DNA of 64,000 nt from Tillus elongatus. Lineage: Eukaryota > Arthropoda > Insecta > Coleoptera > Cleridae. The DNA lies in assembly GCA_964006375.1 (NCBI GenBank), contig OZ023267.1:19902539-19966538 (forward strand), read 5' to 3'. Positions 1 through 12,354 of the stretch are shown here, piece after piece. The notes under the pieces were generated by a model that had not been told where the DNA came from, did not search any database, and worked only from the letters and a program-made list of their open reading frames with translations. Position 1 is the first letter of the stretch, and every line of letters begins with the position of its first letter. The position numbers and the translations under genes are program-made.

Positions 1-1278
<1,278 letters not shown>

Positions 1279-1693
1279 CTATTATTTATAACGTTAGTTC
1301 GTGAATTTTTTCATGTTTCGATTGGTATTAGCATTCCCTATACCTAAGTCTCACCGATTTGAAGATATTTAAACATTATTTGCGATAAGAAATAATTATT
1401 AGTCAGTTTATCAGGTTGTCTAGGAGATGAACATTTTAAACGTCATCTTCTGACATAAGTAAAATATGCGACAACTTTTAAATATAATTTTTATTTACCA
1501 GGAGTATAATCGAATTATTAACAGAAGATGTTTTGTGGTTGCAAATAGATTTCCACAGAAACACAGATCAATTCGTTACATGATCAGAATACTATTAATA
1601 AATTTCTAAGAATTGAGTGTTTCGTCCAAAATTTCCTAAGAGTAAAGCATTATTAGGGAACAAAGAAATTTGTGTCTTATCACTTCACAATAA
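1279..1693 (+). repeat. left TIR of DD41D copy 1
   Basis: Matches the reverse complement of 3035-3451 over its whole length, including the landmarks CATTCCCTATACCTAAGT and GATGAACATTTTAAACGTCA. Its inner half resembles the start of the transposase coding region at 1726-1990. Confidence 0.8.
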
Positions 1694-1725
1694 GTGTTCG
1701 AAATTTGCAACGTTCACTTCAAGGC

Positions 1726-1990
1726 ATATTTGCGATAAGTAATAATTATCAGTCAGTTTATCAGGTTGCCTAGGTGATGAAAATTTTAAACGTCATCTTC
1801 CGACAGTAAACTTAATGGTTGTACTGTAAAGTACGTTTTTCAGACGATGACTTTTTGAATTTAATTATTATTTACGGGGAGTGTAATCGAATTGTTAGCA
1901 GAACATGTCGTGTGTTTGCAGATAAATTTCCAGATAGATATAGAACCACTCCTGACATGATCGGAAGACCATTGAAAATTTGTTCTGAGA
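1726..1990 (+). repeat. internal copy of the TIR sequence that contains the transposase start
   Basis: This stretch repeats 1384-1600 with the same orientation and order of landmarks (TTTGCGATAAG, CAGTTTATCAGGTTG, GTAATCGAATTGTTA). In this copy the second half is open and reads as the transposase N-terminus. The long TIRs therefore appear to include a decayed copy of the gene's own 5-prime end. Confidence 0.7.
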
Positions 1991-3040
1991 ATGGAAGGTT
2001 TCGTTCAGAAGGTAATGAAAAGAAACCGCTATTGGACAATGAAGAGACACAAATAAATGTTTTTGCATTTTTTACTGCTTATCCGCATGCGCCATTCAGA
2101 GACTGCATCTTTCAAGAGGAACTATTCACAGAATTCTAAAAATTAACAAATGGACATCATTTTCGTTCACTTTAATACACCATTTAGAACCTGAGAATTT
2201 TTCCCGGCGTGTAGAATTCTGCGAATGGTATTTTTTGAAAACTCAAGAAGATGAAAATTTCTCAAGAAAAATGATATGGTGCGATGAGTTAAAATTTTCA
2301 AAGAGGGGCACGTTCAATCGTAACAACAGTCACTATTGGTCGGACGGAAATCCTCACATTCCTAGAGAACGAAATTTCCAGGACTGTTGGAGTTCCAATG
2401 TATATTGCGCAGTAAAATACAATAGAATTTTTGCCCTTAACATTTATGAGGAGAACTTAACAGGTTGGTACCAATAATATTAAGCCATACTGAACTTTTT
2501 TGCGTATTAGTACATTATGTTATTAAAATATTTATTAGACTCACTGAAAGTAAATTTGATAATATGACCCTTTTATTCATATCAGTAATAATGGTAAAAT
2601 TTAAAAAAAAACAGGTAAGAACGAATTCTAAACGTACAGTATTCACAGGTCCTGGATATTGTCGGATTCTGCCGCAAGTAATAATACCAGCGCTGAACTC
2701 ATTGCATGAACACCCACCTGCAGATATTTGGTATCAGCAAGATGGAGCTCCACCACACAACTCACAGATAGTAAGCGACCCACTCTAGGAAACATTTGAA
2801 GACAGATGGATAGCTAACGGTGGTCCTCATCGTTGGCCGGCCCGCTCATCAGACTTGACTCCACTAGATGTTAGTATCTGGGCGTACATTAAGGACAAAG
2901 TTTACCAGGAACCACCTACTACAAAACAAGATATGATAGCTAGAGTATTAGAGGCCTTCAACGCAGTAGAGCAAGATTGTCATTCTCGAGCCATCAAATG
3001 CCTTGAAGTGAACGGTGCAAATTTCGAACATTTATTGTAA
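1819..3040 (+). pseudogene. DD41D transposase, copy 1 (frameshift, stop, intron-like gap)
   Basis: DDE/D-type cut-and-paste transposase remnant. An N-terminal helix-turn-helix-like part is read from 1819. A frameshift near 2090 moves the frame to the part that starts SRGTIHRILKINKW. The first catalytic Asp lies in MIWCDELKF (about 2270-2295), the second in YQQDGAPPH (about 2735) and the third in LTPLDVSIW (about 2868). One in-frame TAG interrupts the part between the second and third Asp (2786-2788). Between 2464 and 2648 the frame is broken by a 185-bp segment whose removal restores it exactly. The C-terminus ends FEHLL at 3040, a usual ending for this family. Not functional as it stands. 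Confidence 0.85.
2464..2648 (+). other. intron-like 185-bp segment inside the transposase
   Basis: Begins GTTGGT and ends TTCACAG. Joining 2463 to 2649 gives an in-phase (phase 1) fusion reading NLTGPGYCRILPQ, as expected for this part of the protein. An alternative strong donor, CAGGTAAGA, lies within it near 2613. It may be a real intron or a small insertion that happens to have GT and AG ends. Introns are uncommon in this superfamily. Confidence 0.5.
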
Positions 3041-3451
3041 AGTGATAACACACAAATCTCTTTGTTCTATAATAATGCTTTACTTTTATGAAATTTTGCA
3101 CGAAACACTCCAATCTTAGAAATTTTTTAGTAATATTTTGATCATGTAACGAGTTGATCTGTGTTTATGTGGAAATCTCTTTGCAACCACACGACATCTT
3201 CTGTCAATGATTCGATTAAACCCCTCGTAAATAAAAGTTATAAACAAAAGTCGTCGCATATTTACTTAAGTCGGAAGATGACGTTTAAAATGTTCATCTC
3301 CGAGCCAACCTGATAAACTGACTAATTATTATTTCTTATCGCAAATAATGTTTAAATATCTTCAAAACGGTGGGACTTAGGTATAGGGAATGCTGATACC
3401 AATCGAAAGAACAATAAAAAGTACATTAACTAACGTTATAAAATAATATAG
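3035..3451 (-). repeat. right TIR of DD41D copy 1
   Basis: Inverted partner of 1279-1693. It begins right at the transposase stop codon, so the 3-prime end of the coding region abuts the TIR. Confidence 0.8.
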
Positions 3452-3770
3452 ACATGTACCAAATTTGATTCCAATAGCTAACTTACTTCCGAAAATACAA
3501 ATATTTTCCGACAGAAAACCCTAAATTTTCCGGAAACCCTAATCAGGTGTTTCTGGTTAACGAACTCTTCCAACCTATTCACTAAGGTAACATGCTTGTC
3601 AAGTTTCACAAAAATCGGTTTATTAGTTACTCTGAAACTGATCACGGATATGGGTTCCAAAGGTCCTAGTTCGCGTTTAATTATAGAAACTTTTTCAAAA
3701 TTAAAAGCCACGGTATCTTCAGTAACGAACTTTTTCTTCGAAAAATTCGCTAAAAATAATTATTTCAGCA
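3452..3770 (+). mobile_element. leader-trailer element lacking its (AT)n core
   Basis: Diverged copy of the leader (about 3500-3630, with TTAACGAACTCTTCC and CACAAAAATCGG) joined directly to the trailer (3640-3764, with ACGGATATGGGTTCC, GGTCCTAGTTCGCG and the terminal hairpin TCGAAAAATTCGCTAAAA). In other copies an (AT)n array separates the two parts. Here the core is absent, either lost or never acquired. Confidence 0.7.
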
Positions 3771-4839
3771 TTTTGGGAGTAGCGCTCTGTACGTAATTAT
3801 TGACTGATGTTATGATGCTTCTAATTGTGTTTTCCATTGCCAATGATTCCAAACACTTATTTCTAAAGACCCTAACCCAATAATAGTTAATTACCAATAA
3901 AAGGTAATGCCAACGAATGATTGCAATAGGAAACGTGACAAAGCCCAGTTAATCTAGTTGGTTTTGTTTGGTAAATCTTTATTCAACTTGCAATTTTAAT
4001 AGCTCGGCAGAGTGACAGACTGTAGTAGACTAGACTATGAGTGAGACTTGGGCAATGCTATTCCTGATGCAGGAAAAGAAATAATCGTTCGTTAGTTCGT
4101 TAGTTATGTTTTCGCGCGCGCGCCAACCAGTCGAGCGTTGAATACTCGATTGCCACCGAACAGCAAACTTAAACAGACGAAGTGGTGGTAGGTAAGGTAC
4201 TAAGTAGAGTTGCCACCATTTGATTGGATGATTTTGGACACAGTGGTCTTCGCGGCTTTACCGCAGGTTTCTCGTTTCTTCTTTACAATAATTTTACAAC
4301 TTCCATTTTTATTTAGACTCCGACCAGCGCTTATCAGTGTTCATGTTTTTCATATGGCTTCGTCGCACACAATTTACACGTTGTGAAGAGTTTTCGGTGC
4401 AAATCCTAAAATATCAGTAGTTAAACTTGACCTAAGCATTATCTTTAAAAGCTTAAACGTCATTAGCACAGTGTGACGGCGATATCGCCTTGTCGTCGCA
4501 ACTTTGTCTCTACCAGTTCTATCCATTTTATTGTATCTTCCGCATTTGATACATTAGGTCAGTTTTTACACAAGATTTTCTCTTGGTCTGCCTATTTTTT
4601 TACAAGCATGTGCCTATAGAATATTTTCAGATAAGGCTACGATAAACAAATCTTTTTGAATGACTTTTGGTAAAAAATCATCAAATTTTCGAGTCAACAT
4701 TTTTTTTAGCGAATTCTAATAAACTCTGATAATAAACTGTTTTGGCATATTTTCCTAGAAATTTTCTTGCAGTTTTTCATGAAAAAAATCGTTATTGCAA
4801 ATTTCCTAGGGAAAAAACTTTTTCAACGTATTTTGGAGG
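3771..4839. other. no gene recognised
   Basis: AT-rich sequence with a short GC run (GCGCGCGCGC near 4113-4122). No open frame with recognisable motifs and no repeat shared with the rest of the window was seen, apart from short poly-A and poly-T tracts. Confidence 0.5.
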
Positions 4840-5037
4840 AACCTAGGTAAATTTGCAGACGAGCTCACGGAGGGCTGTTAGAAAATTGTTTTCAGAAACA
4901 TGCTACGAACCTCCCTTGGATGCATAAACCAAAAGAAAAATGTCTTGCAAATAACCCGCAAAAAACTTACGGGACCTCGAGTGAATAGGGGTGCTGGGCG
5001 GGGAACAAGCTAAAAAGGAAATATGAAAAAAAATGTT
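4840..5037 (+). repeat. GC-richer linker module of the modular family
   Basis: Shares the landmarks GTAAATTTGCAGA, GGATGCATAAACC and GGGGTGCTGGGCGGGG with 27440-27606, 39850-40050 and, inverted, 40420-40590. In this copy and at 27606 it ends right where the terminal motif of a modular element starts. Confidence 0.75.
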
Positions 5038-5213
5038 CGGGACACAGCAAGTGCATTATAGTAGTGAATTTTCATAAGAATTGTACACCATTATTAAGAT
5101 ATATTTAAAACTAATTCTTTAAATTTAAATGGTCCTGGGAGACCGGTTTTAGAGGTCCCAGTTAGCGATTATTTGAAGAAGTTTCTATTTTCTATGGAGC
5201 TAGAAAATTATAG

Positions 5214-5270
<57 letters not shown>

Positions 5271-5666
5271 CATGTACTGCAAGTTTCTTTAAAAAATTGT
5301 GTTACAAATTTCATTAGTCACAAAAGTTTTCTAGAAAAAAATTAATTATTTACAAAGGGAATGTACCTGCCAAATGATACTTATGGCAGGTATTTTTCTT
5401 TTAATTGCTTGAATGGTTTTGCTTTAGCCAACCCAATCGAACTAGCTTTTGCAAACAAAACAACAAAAAATGTTTTTTAAAACCAACTTGTAAGTTATCC
5501 GCGAAGCTCATTATGTTATTTTTCTTTAATTTAGTACCCAGGCTGCGTTTACATTGGTGGTACTATGATTTAAGATTGAAGATTCCAGCTTAATAGGAAA
5601 TTGAGTTATCGGATTTCAAATATTTTTACAAAAACTCTCTACCATAATGTGTTTGCTGCACCCAGA
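5036..5666 (+). mobile_element. modular non-autonomous element, core type B, with (AT)n
   Basis: A 0.63-kb element whose ends are inverted copies of the family terminus (start GGGACACAGCAAGTGC; end CTGCACCCAG on the same strand). Its core matches, in reverse orientation, 29246-29803 and part of 27110-27440. Shared landmarks include GGGAATGTACCTGCC and the segment around AACCAACTTG. An (AT)n array of about 50 bp at 5213-5264 lies inside. It has no coding capacity. Confidence 0.75.
5213..5264. repeat. (AT)n microsatellite 2
   Basis: Short TA array within the type B core. It is absent from the 29.2-kb copy, so it either expanded or was lost after copying. Confidence 0.95.
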
Positions 5667-5990
5667 CCCTTTTCAACACTTATCAAAAATTTCATTTTTG
5701 GAAAAATATTTTAAACAAATGAAATGGGGTAACAATTTAAACATCAATTGAAAATCTTAGTTCGCTGCTTTCTCGCAGAGGTTCCCCTACCCCTTCTGCA
5801 TGCATACCAAGAGAGTTCTCCTTTTATCCCGTTGTCCTGAGCCAATAGAATATACTTCTGTTGGTTAGGTTATTGTTTGTCGGTCATGTAGTCTTTGTTA
5901 TTGATTGAAAATTTGTTTAGGCCTCTTTATTTTGGTTGGGTCGTCGGAGTCATAATTGAGGGTTTCAGTTAAGGTTTCGTTCGGGTGTGT

Positions 5991-6112
5991 GCAGCGAGAA
6001 CACACCTATAACGTAAGACAGCAAGTCAGCTAGTTAGCCTACTAGAACATTGAGATATGTACGACAGGGTCGCCATCTCGGTGCGGAACCAAGTAGTATA
6101 TTGTCACGACAG
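5991..6112 (-). repeat. repeat M, minus copy
   Basis: Dispersed repeat seen also at 32700-32940, 52621-52862 and 53849-54245. The shared blocks are AGCGAGAACACACCTATAA and CATCTCGGTGCGGAACCAAG, followed by a CACGACAGC end. Element type unknown. The flanks 5667-5990 and 6113-6152 show nothing recognisable. Confidence 0.65.
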
Positions 6113-6150
6113 CTTTAATTAACTGTGTATAACCAGTCAACCAAACAACA

Positions 6151-6152
<2 letters not shown>

Positions 6153-6224
<72 letters not shown>
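6153..6224. repeat. (AT)n microsatellite 3
   Basis: Pure TA array of about 70 bp. The following 6225-6417 sequence is AT-rich with no recognisable feature. Confidence 0.95.
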
Positions 6225-6227
<3 letters not shown>

Positions 6228-6666
6228 ACAGAATAAGAAAAACTTGGGGAATATTGTGGTCGTTTTCAAGTTTATTCACAACATATTCTCAAGGTGTAGT
6301 TAAAATTTCTATTGTTAAATGTGTAGTCTTCTGGTAATCCATAGACACAAGGTTTCGCACTAACCATTTTATACTTGGTTCATTCTAGCTTATTTTACTT
6401 AAAACAATTATTAAAAAGCCTGGACGCAGCAAGTGCGTTATGGTAGTGAATTTTCATAGAAATGATCTGGCACAAAATATTTTACTATAACTTTTTGTTC
6501 TTGTAACATAGAAATCTAAATTTTGGTGTATAGTTCATTTTTATATTTTCCCAGAAAACCGAGTCCGATTTTCCTGACTAACGAACTTACCCAAGCCATT
6601 TACAAAAGGAAGGTACGTGCCGAATTTTATCAAAATCGGCCCATTATTTTTTGAGTTATCGGCGTG

Positions 6667-6838
<172 letters not shown>

Positions 6839-6912
6839 TATAACAGGATTTATAACACGGCATTTCTGTACTATACAAGGAGAAGGGTTAAGGGCAAAAC
6901 CGCAAGGAGACA

Positions 6913-6957
6913 ACCGCATACACATTTTTCAAGCTTATTAGCCATCATCAGTACGGT
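6913..6957 (-). ncRNA. hammerhead ribozyme-like motif, left arm
   Basis: On the minus strand it reads ACCGTA, CTGATGA, a stem II GGCT-AATA-AGCT, GAAA, then GTA and TGCGGT. Stem I (ACCGTA with TGCGGT) pairs at six positions with one G-U. The position after GAAA is A rather than C, so stem III is weaker than in the right arm. Probably a degenerate copy. Confidence 0.5.
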
Positions 6958-7114
6958 ATAGCCAGGTGCTTTCTTTGCCTCCGTGGCTTTTTTTGGTTGT
7001 TTCCCTCGGATTGAGGGTCTTCCAAATGTTGTTGCAAATGTGCACTGGTTGCCTGTTGTGACTCCGTGTATTTTTGCATCTTCATCCAGAGTGTTCCCAT
7101 CTTCACCTAGCTAT

Positions 7115-7160
7115 ACCGTACTGATGATGGCTAATAAGCTTTGAAACACGTGTATGCGGT
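7115..7160 (+). ncRNA. hammerhead ribozyme candidate, right arm
   Basis: Order of parts: stem I 5-prime strand ACCGTA (7115-7120), core CTGATGA (7121-7127), stem II with GGCT-AATA-AGCT, core GAAAC (7143-7147), a minimal stem III, cleavage triplet GTA (7152-7154), stem I 3-prime strand TGCGGT (7155-7160). All six stem I positions pair (one G-U). Minimal stem III is typical of hammerheads in Penelope-like elements and retrozymes. Stem II has an unpaired U at its base and one extra T before GAAAC, which could reduce activity. Confidence 0.6.
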
Positions 7161-7192
7161 TGTCTCCTTGCGGTTTTGCTCTTAACCCTTCT

Positions 7193-7194
<2 letters not shown>

Positions 7195-7279
<85 letters not shown>
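7195..7279. repeat. (AT)n microsatellite 5
   Basis: Right half of the interrupted TA core, followed directly by the trailer AACATATAAAAATTGAAAC. Confidence 0.95.
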
Positions 7280-7280
<1 letters not shown>

Positions 7281-7416
7281 CATATAAAAATTGAAACAGA
7301 CCCCGGATATGGGTTATAGAGGTCCTAGTTCGCGCTCATTTGCAAAAAATTTTTCGAAATTCAAAAGTCGGGATCTCCCCATTAGTGAATTTTTTCTACG
7401 AAAATTCACTAAAAAA

Positions 7417-7860
7417 TTAATTTATAAGGCAATCAAAATCAAAACTATGTCGCTAACAGCACCTTCTTTCTGTAGGTATAATATTTTGTTAAAATGGCGA
7501 AAAATTCAAGGATTATGTACCTTTATCGAGATGATGCGAGATTAATGAAGTCGACCTTCACCTTAAAAATTAAACGTAAAATGTCCAAGATTGCCAAAGA
7601 TATACTTGTTAGCCAAATTTAAAAAAGTTATTTTGTTCATAACTTATTCTAGTTTTCTTCCGACAAAAGAACCATAAGAATTTGTTAAGTGTAGTTGTTT
7701 TCCTTCAAGAGCTGGTTGTTGTATTCCGCAAATTAGAGATGTTATGAAGATAAATAACAAATTACTAAATATATGTAGGTACGTTACGTATTCATCGTAC
7801 TATCCTAGTATTTACAGACAACTTTCATTATTATCTTCTTTACTATTTGTATTATTTACT
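7417..7860. other. no gene recognised
   Basis: AT-rich sequence between the trailer hairpin and the Tc1 remnant. Nothing beyond poly-A tracts and short open frames without motifs. Confidence 0.5.
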
Positions 7861-8058
7861 GTCAATATAAACTAGTGGTAACCTGCTACCGTATGTTATC
7901 GCACACCATACCATCACCCCCGTGTAAGGGCCGTATGCCAATCCACAGCAAATTCTAAATTTCTTCGTTCTTCACGTAATCGTCTTACTGTTATGCGACC
8001 ATCGTGAACCTAAACACAGAACCGGGACTCGTCAGAGAAGACAACACGATTCTATTGA
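7861..8058 (-). pseudogene. Tc1-like transposase fragment
   Basis: Read on the minus strand, 8056 to about 7980 gives RVVFSDESRFCV followed by a stop and VHDGRITVRRLREERRN, then FAVDWHTALTRG. After loss of one base it continues GVMVWCAITYGSRLPL. These are the signature blocks of the central catalytic domain of Tc1-like transposases (FSDESRF with the first catalytic Asp; GVMVWGAI-type block). Only about 65 residues remain, with one stop and one frameshift. No TIRs were recognised around it. Confidence 0.8.
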
Positions 8059-9329
8059 CCATCCCAATTTTATCTGCAATATTTTTATAGTATTATTAGT
8101 TTGCAAGTAGATTTTTAACCTTTACCTATATTTTGACCCTTCATATATAGGTACTCTATATTGGGTTGTATACAGGCATTGCATTTACTAAAAACAAAAT
8201 GAACTTTACCGCTGATTCGGTACGTTCTTCGATAGCTTTTATTGATTACATTTAATTCAAGAGTTGCATGTACATCAGGGGTTAGGTGGTAAAGAAAAAC
8301 ATTAACGCGGGTTAATGAAATGAATTTATTGCACAATGGGCAAAGTTACACACACAATAATTTAACAGAAGCGGTGTAATACAAACAAAATACCTTTCTT
8401 GCCGGGGACGTCGTTGATGGGTCGAACGAGGAACAGCTCGATGTGTTTCGGGAACAGCCCTTTTCACAGAGTAAATGACTTGAACAGACGCAGAATAAGG
8501 AGCAGCCTCATTCTCTGGTACACGCAGTTTGTAGCGCTTAAATGGGAACGAGGCACCGCCTCGCCTCATGGTCCACGTGGTTTGCAACACTTTTCAGAAT
8601 GTCACGCGGCTGCTACGGGCCTGTTAGCCCAAATGCCCAGGGGACAACACAGGACTCGAACTGATGAGTGAAGTGCATTATAGCACGATCATCGATGAAA
8701 TGGGGCTTTTGCAGAGTTCTTGATTGCGAAGTCTTCCCGGCTCTAGCGGTCAAGAAGGAGTAGGCGGCCTCTCTAGCCAATCAGACGGTCGTTCGAAAAG
8801 GTAAATCTCCAGGGTGAGATCTTCGGTTGACCAACATTGCTCGACGTGCTCAGGGTGGCCAACTGCATTTTGGTGTCCATAGTCGGCACGTGCGTGTGGC
8901 AAAAAAGGTGTCAAAATTAACGACGGAACATGAACAAATATGGCAAAAATGGGCATTTTTGCCGCAAATCTTTTATTTCACCTTAAAATCCCATGCCTTA
9001 ATTTTTATAACTGTACTTTGATTTTCGTATATATTGAGAACAATGTATTTATTTCGTCAATTCAATCCACTTTTATTTATTACGTGTGTAGCGATCTAGA
9101 CGTTTATCACCTCAAGTTCTTATAATATAGGTTTGCTGGGCTGAATTACTTAAATACGCTCTTGTCAATAATCGAATTAGGCAGTGGTTGGAGAGGCTTG
9201 TCAAACATGCTACGCAGCACCGTATCAGGACAAGGCCCGGACAGCCAGTTACCCATCAACTACTTCGTCTTGCCTCAGCGAAATGTGTTTTTGGGCGAGC
9301 CTCAATGAAATCTGGTTCTGGCAGGAGTC
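8059..9329. other. unrecognised region, including a GC-richer block
   Basis: 8340-8960 is more GC-rich than its surroundings and has open frames on both strands: 8399-8671 plus, 8312-8590 minus and 8750-8956 minus. None shows a family motif I recognise. It may be remains of an old element or unrelated DNA. Too little remains to call a gene. Confidence 0.4.
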
Positions 9330-10960
9330 ATTCTAACACTGCCTGACAAAGTCCGAGCAATTCACGCATACACGTACCGATACTGTCAAATAGTTCCGTC
9401 AGGTCCTGGGCATGTGGAATCTTTGTAAGAGTTTCTGGTTCTGGTGAGCTGGGACTCTCCGTAAATCCAGCGAAGACGGAGATGATCCTGTTCACCAAGA
9501 AGATAAATTTGGAGGGGTTCAGGGCGCCGGTCATGTTTGGAAAACCTTTGGCTTTAATGCGGCAGGTCAGATATCTGGAGGTGGTCCTGTTCACCGAGAA
9601 GAGGAATTTGGAGGGGTTCAAGGCGCCGATTACGTTTAGAAAACCTTTAGCTTTAGTGCGGCAGGTCAGATATCTGGGGGTGGTCCTGAACTTTAAATTA
9701 TCATAGGGGTCGCAAATAGAACGGGTAGTGAGGAAGGGAGTAGCGACCCCCTGGAAGCTGCGCCGTGTGATAGGGAGGACCTGGGAACTTAATCCTCGAT
9801 CCTTCATTGGATTTACACTGCGATCGTCAGGCCGAGGGTCCTTTATGAGGCAGTGGTCTGGTCGTGTGGTGTGAACCAAACTGCTACCCAAAATTTGGCC
9901 AAACTTCAAAGGCTGGCAAGTCTGGGTATCACCGGAGCTATGAAGACGATACCCTCAGCCGCGCTAGAGATCTTGCTGATGCTGCCACCGCTTCCCGGCT
10001 GTATCAGAAGGGAGGCTAGTGCGTCGCATCTCAGAATGCGAGACTCTGGAAACTGGTGCGGTGAGAGAGCAATAACAGGACATGCAAAAGTTGCAGGATT
10101 ATATAAGACTGACTAGGACATATACCCTTAGAATCCTCAGCAAGGATCAGCGGAGGGAAAATGAGGTTGCTTTCCAGCCTGCTAGCCTGGTCTGTTTTAC
10201 CGACGGATCACGGCTGGAGGAGCAGCATTCCGGGGCACGGAATATACATCGATAGCTTGGGGGTGCGCGAGAGTTATGCTCTGGGCGCATATACCACGGC
10301 ATTCCAAACGGCGATGTACGATATTCTGTCTGTAGCTAATCGACAGGATGTGAGGATGAGCGCTGAGAAATGTGTATCCATTTGCTTGGATAGTCAGGCG
10401 GCCCTCCTGGCAGTCTCCGCGTCCAAAATTAGGTCAATTGTGTCAGCAATGCGCTGAAGCTCTTACGGGACTGTCTAGAACAAAGGAGGTATAACTTCTG
10501 TGGGTTTCGGGATACTGTAGCCTGGCGGGGAATGAAGTGGCGAATGACCTCGCAAGGCTTGGTTCCCGGCGGCCGTTCTGTGACCCGGAGTCTGCTATAG
10601 GTATAAGTAGGAAGGTGGTCTCCGACAACCTAGATAAATGGACTGGAAAGGCCATGGAGAATCACTGGAGGTCGGTCAGTAGCTGTAGGCAGCCGAGGGA
10701 TTTCGTGGAGACGCCGGACAGAAACAAGACAGTCTGGCTTCTTGGTAGGAGTCGTTCTGCGCTTCGCTGCATCATTAGGGTGCTAACAGGCGACTGTACT
10801 CTCAGAAGACACCTTACATTAGTACGTGTCGAGAGGAATCCCATTTTCCAGGAATGCGGCGAGACTGAAGAAACTTCTTACCACTACCTGTGTAAATGCG
10901 AGGCTTTTGGAAGTCTGCAAACATAATTGTTTGGTTCGACAGCTTTGCAGAGGAGCTAAG
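9330..10960 (+). pseudogene. decayed LINE ORF2 (RT thumb, RNase H remnants, Cys-rich tail)
   Basis: Non-LTR retrotransposon of the same general type as the intact LINE at 13115 but a different family. From about 9430 it reads LGLSVNPAKTEM, then RT-thumb blocks (VRYLGVVL at about 9668). Next come GVNQTATQNLAKLQRLA and LGITGAMKTIPSAALEILL (9880-9980). An RNase H start CFTDGSR follows at about 10193, but its frame is broken repeatedly. The last 129 codons (10537-10926) are open and end with a CCHC-like cluster ECGETEETSYHYLCKCEAF. No RT catalytic motif is present. Multiple stops and frameshifts make it dead. Confidence 0.8.
9484..9682 (+). repeat. 99-bp tandem duplication within the decayed LINE
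   Basis: Two adjacent copies of a 33-codon segment of the RT thumb region. Both begin with CCTGTTCACC and both include LVRQVRYL or LMRQVRYL. The reading frame stays open across both. Differences between the copies show the duplication is not recent. Confidence 0.75.
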
Positions 10961-12354
10961 TAAGTTCCGTCCAATGGAAAACCGTCATGGTCTTTATTGC
11001 GAGGTCGAGAAAGTTTGGTGACGAAACCGAAGAGGGGTAGGACATAGTTGCTGGGGTTGGCAAAAAGGGCTCGTTATGGCCTACTTGCCTCCCCACCATT
11101 GCTATTATTTCTACTACTATAAGAGCTTCATTCCAGGTGCCCCTAATAAACTTCTCAAAAGCAATGTTAGGACCAAGACACCGGTGCGATGGATACCGCA
11201 AGCAGATGCAGCGTTTGATGAATATAAGACAAGTTACCTTAATCCCTCACCCACTACCTGAAACAGAGCCCTAATTTCAGAAGATTACAGCTATTACTTA
11301 ACGTGCATTGACTGAGAGGTAATACACTGTTCGAAATCTAAACGCTGAAACCGTTGCCCGGGCCTTGTACACAGACTGAGTTTCCAGATTTGGCACGCCA
11401 TTCTGCTTCATCACGTACCAAGACAGGCACCAAGATGACACTTATTTAGGCAGCCGAATAACATAATAGGCCCAGTTCACTTAAGTACCACAGCTTGCCA
11501 ACATCAGGAAAATGGCATGGTTAAGAGTGCACAGGCAACTCACGGATGCCATTAAATGCCACACAATAACACGTTGGACTAAAAGCTTCCATTGGCACTG
11601 CTAAGCGTGCTAAGACGATCTCAGTGCAACTTCTGCAGTAAGGCTTTAAGTTGACGCACTAAGAATCACAGGAGAATTGATTACTCCTTGTTCTCGGTCA
11701 GCCTAAGACGTCTCCACTTCATCTTGCTGATACCATAGTCGTTTTGATAAATGTACCTGTATTTTCTTGACTCCAAAACAGCCTAACCAAGACAAGACAA
11801 CAAGTTGGTCTCTTAAAAAGTTGTTGTAGAGCTTTTTTGCTGCAAGGCTCTCGTTTCACATAAATGGCCCTAAAATATGATTCCCAACTACAACGGTACA
11901 TACATTTTTTTGTGGTGGTTGCATGTGGAATTCTCTATTTTAAGGATTATATTTATCCAGTATCCATAGTTTTGTCTGATTGTTATACAAGATGGAGTAA
12001 ACGCCGTTGGTGGGAAAACAATACAGGTTTTCAAGAAATGTGGGTAACTGTGGCAAATTAGCGTGAGCGAATCGCTTAATTGCAGCCTACGGTTAAAATC
12101 CATCACCTTACAGGTTTTCAACCAAGTAAATGAAATGCAGAATTTTACTCGCAATGTCAAATTCTCTTGCATATTGTCGAGTGTGATTAAAACTTTTGTG
12201 GCTATCTTTATCAACCCCATATCTTCTGATTTCAATTTATCCACTTTTCTTATTTATTTTAAGAAATCAACCAGCCAACCCTTACATCGTTGAACTCATA
12301 TGGAATTAAATTGCAGTAAAAATATATAGGGTGTTTCATTTAAAATAAAAAAAG
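10961..12354. other. LINE 3-prime flank and unrecognised sequence
   Basis: 10961-11260 looks like the non-coding tail of the decayed LINE (GGCAAAAAGGGCTCGTTATG near 11060). From 11260 to 12354 no feature was recognised. Open frames at 11719-11901 (minus) and 11888-12293 (both strands) have no motif. Just before 12355 there is ATATAGGGTGTTTCATTT, a common transposon-end style sequence. Confidence 0.45.

Larger units (their letters stand above)
1279..3451 (+). mobile_element. DD41D Tc1/mariner-type transposon, copy 1, with long TIRs
   Basis: A 2.2-kb element bounded by imperfect inverted repeats of about 415 bp (1279-1693 and 3035-3451), carrying a broken transposase between them. The spacing between the second and third catalytic Asp is 41 residues, which puts it in the DD41D (rosa-like) branch of the IS630/Tc1/mariner superfamily. 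The TIRs are about 85 percent identical by eye. Flanking TSDs could not be fixed with confidence. Confidence 0.8.

Noticed and set aside
8312..8671. GC-richer frames as a possible gene
   Set aside because: Frames on both strands overlap, none has a recognisable motif, and no splice or promoter context was evident.
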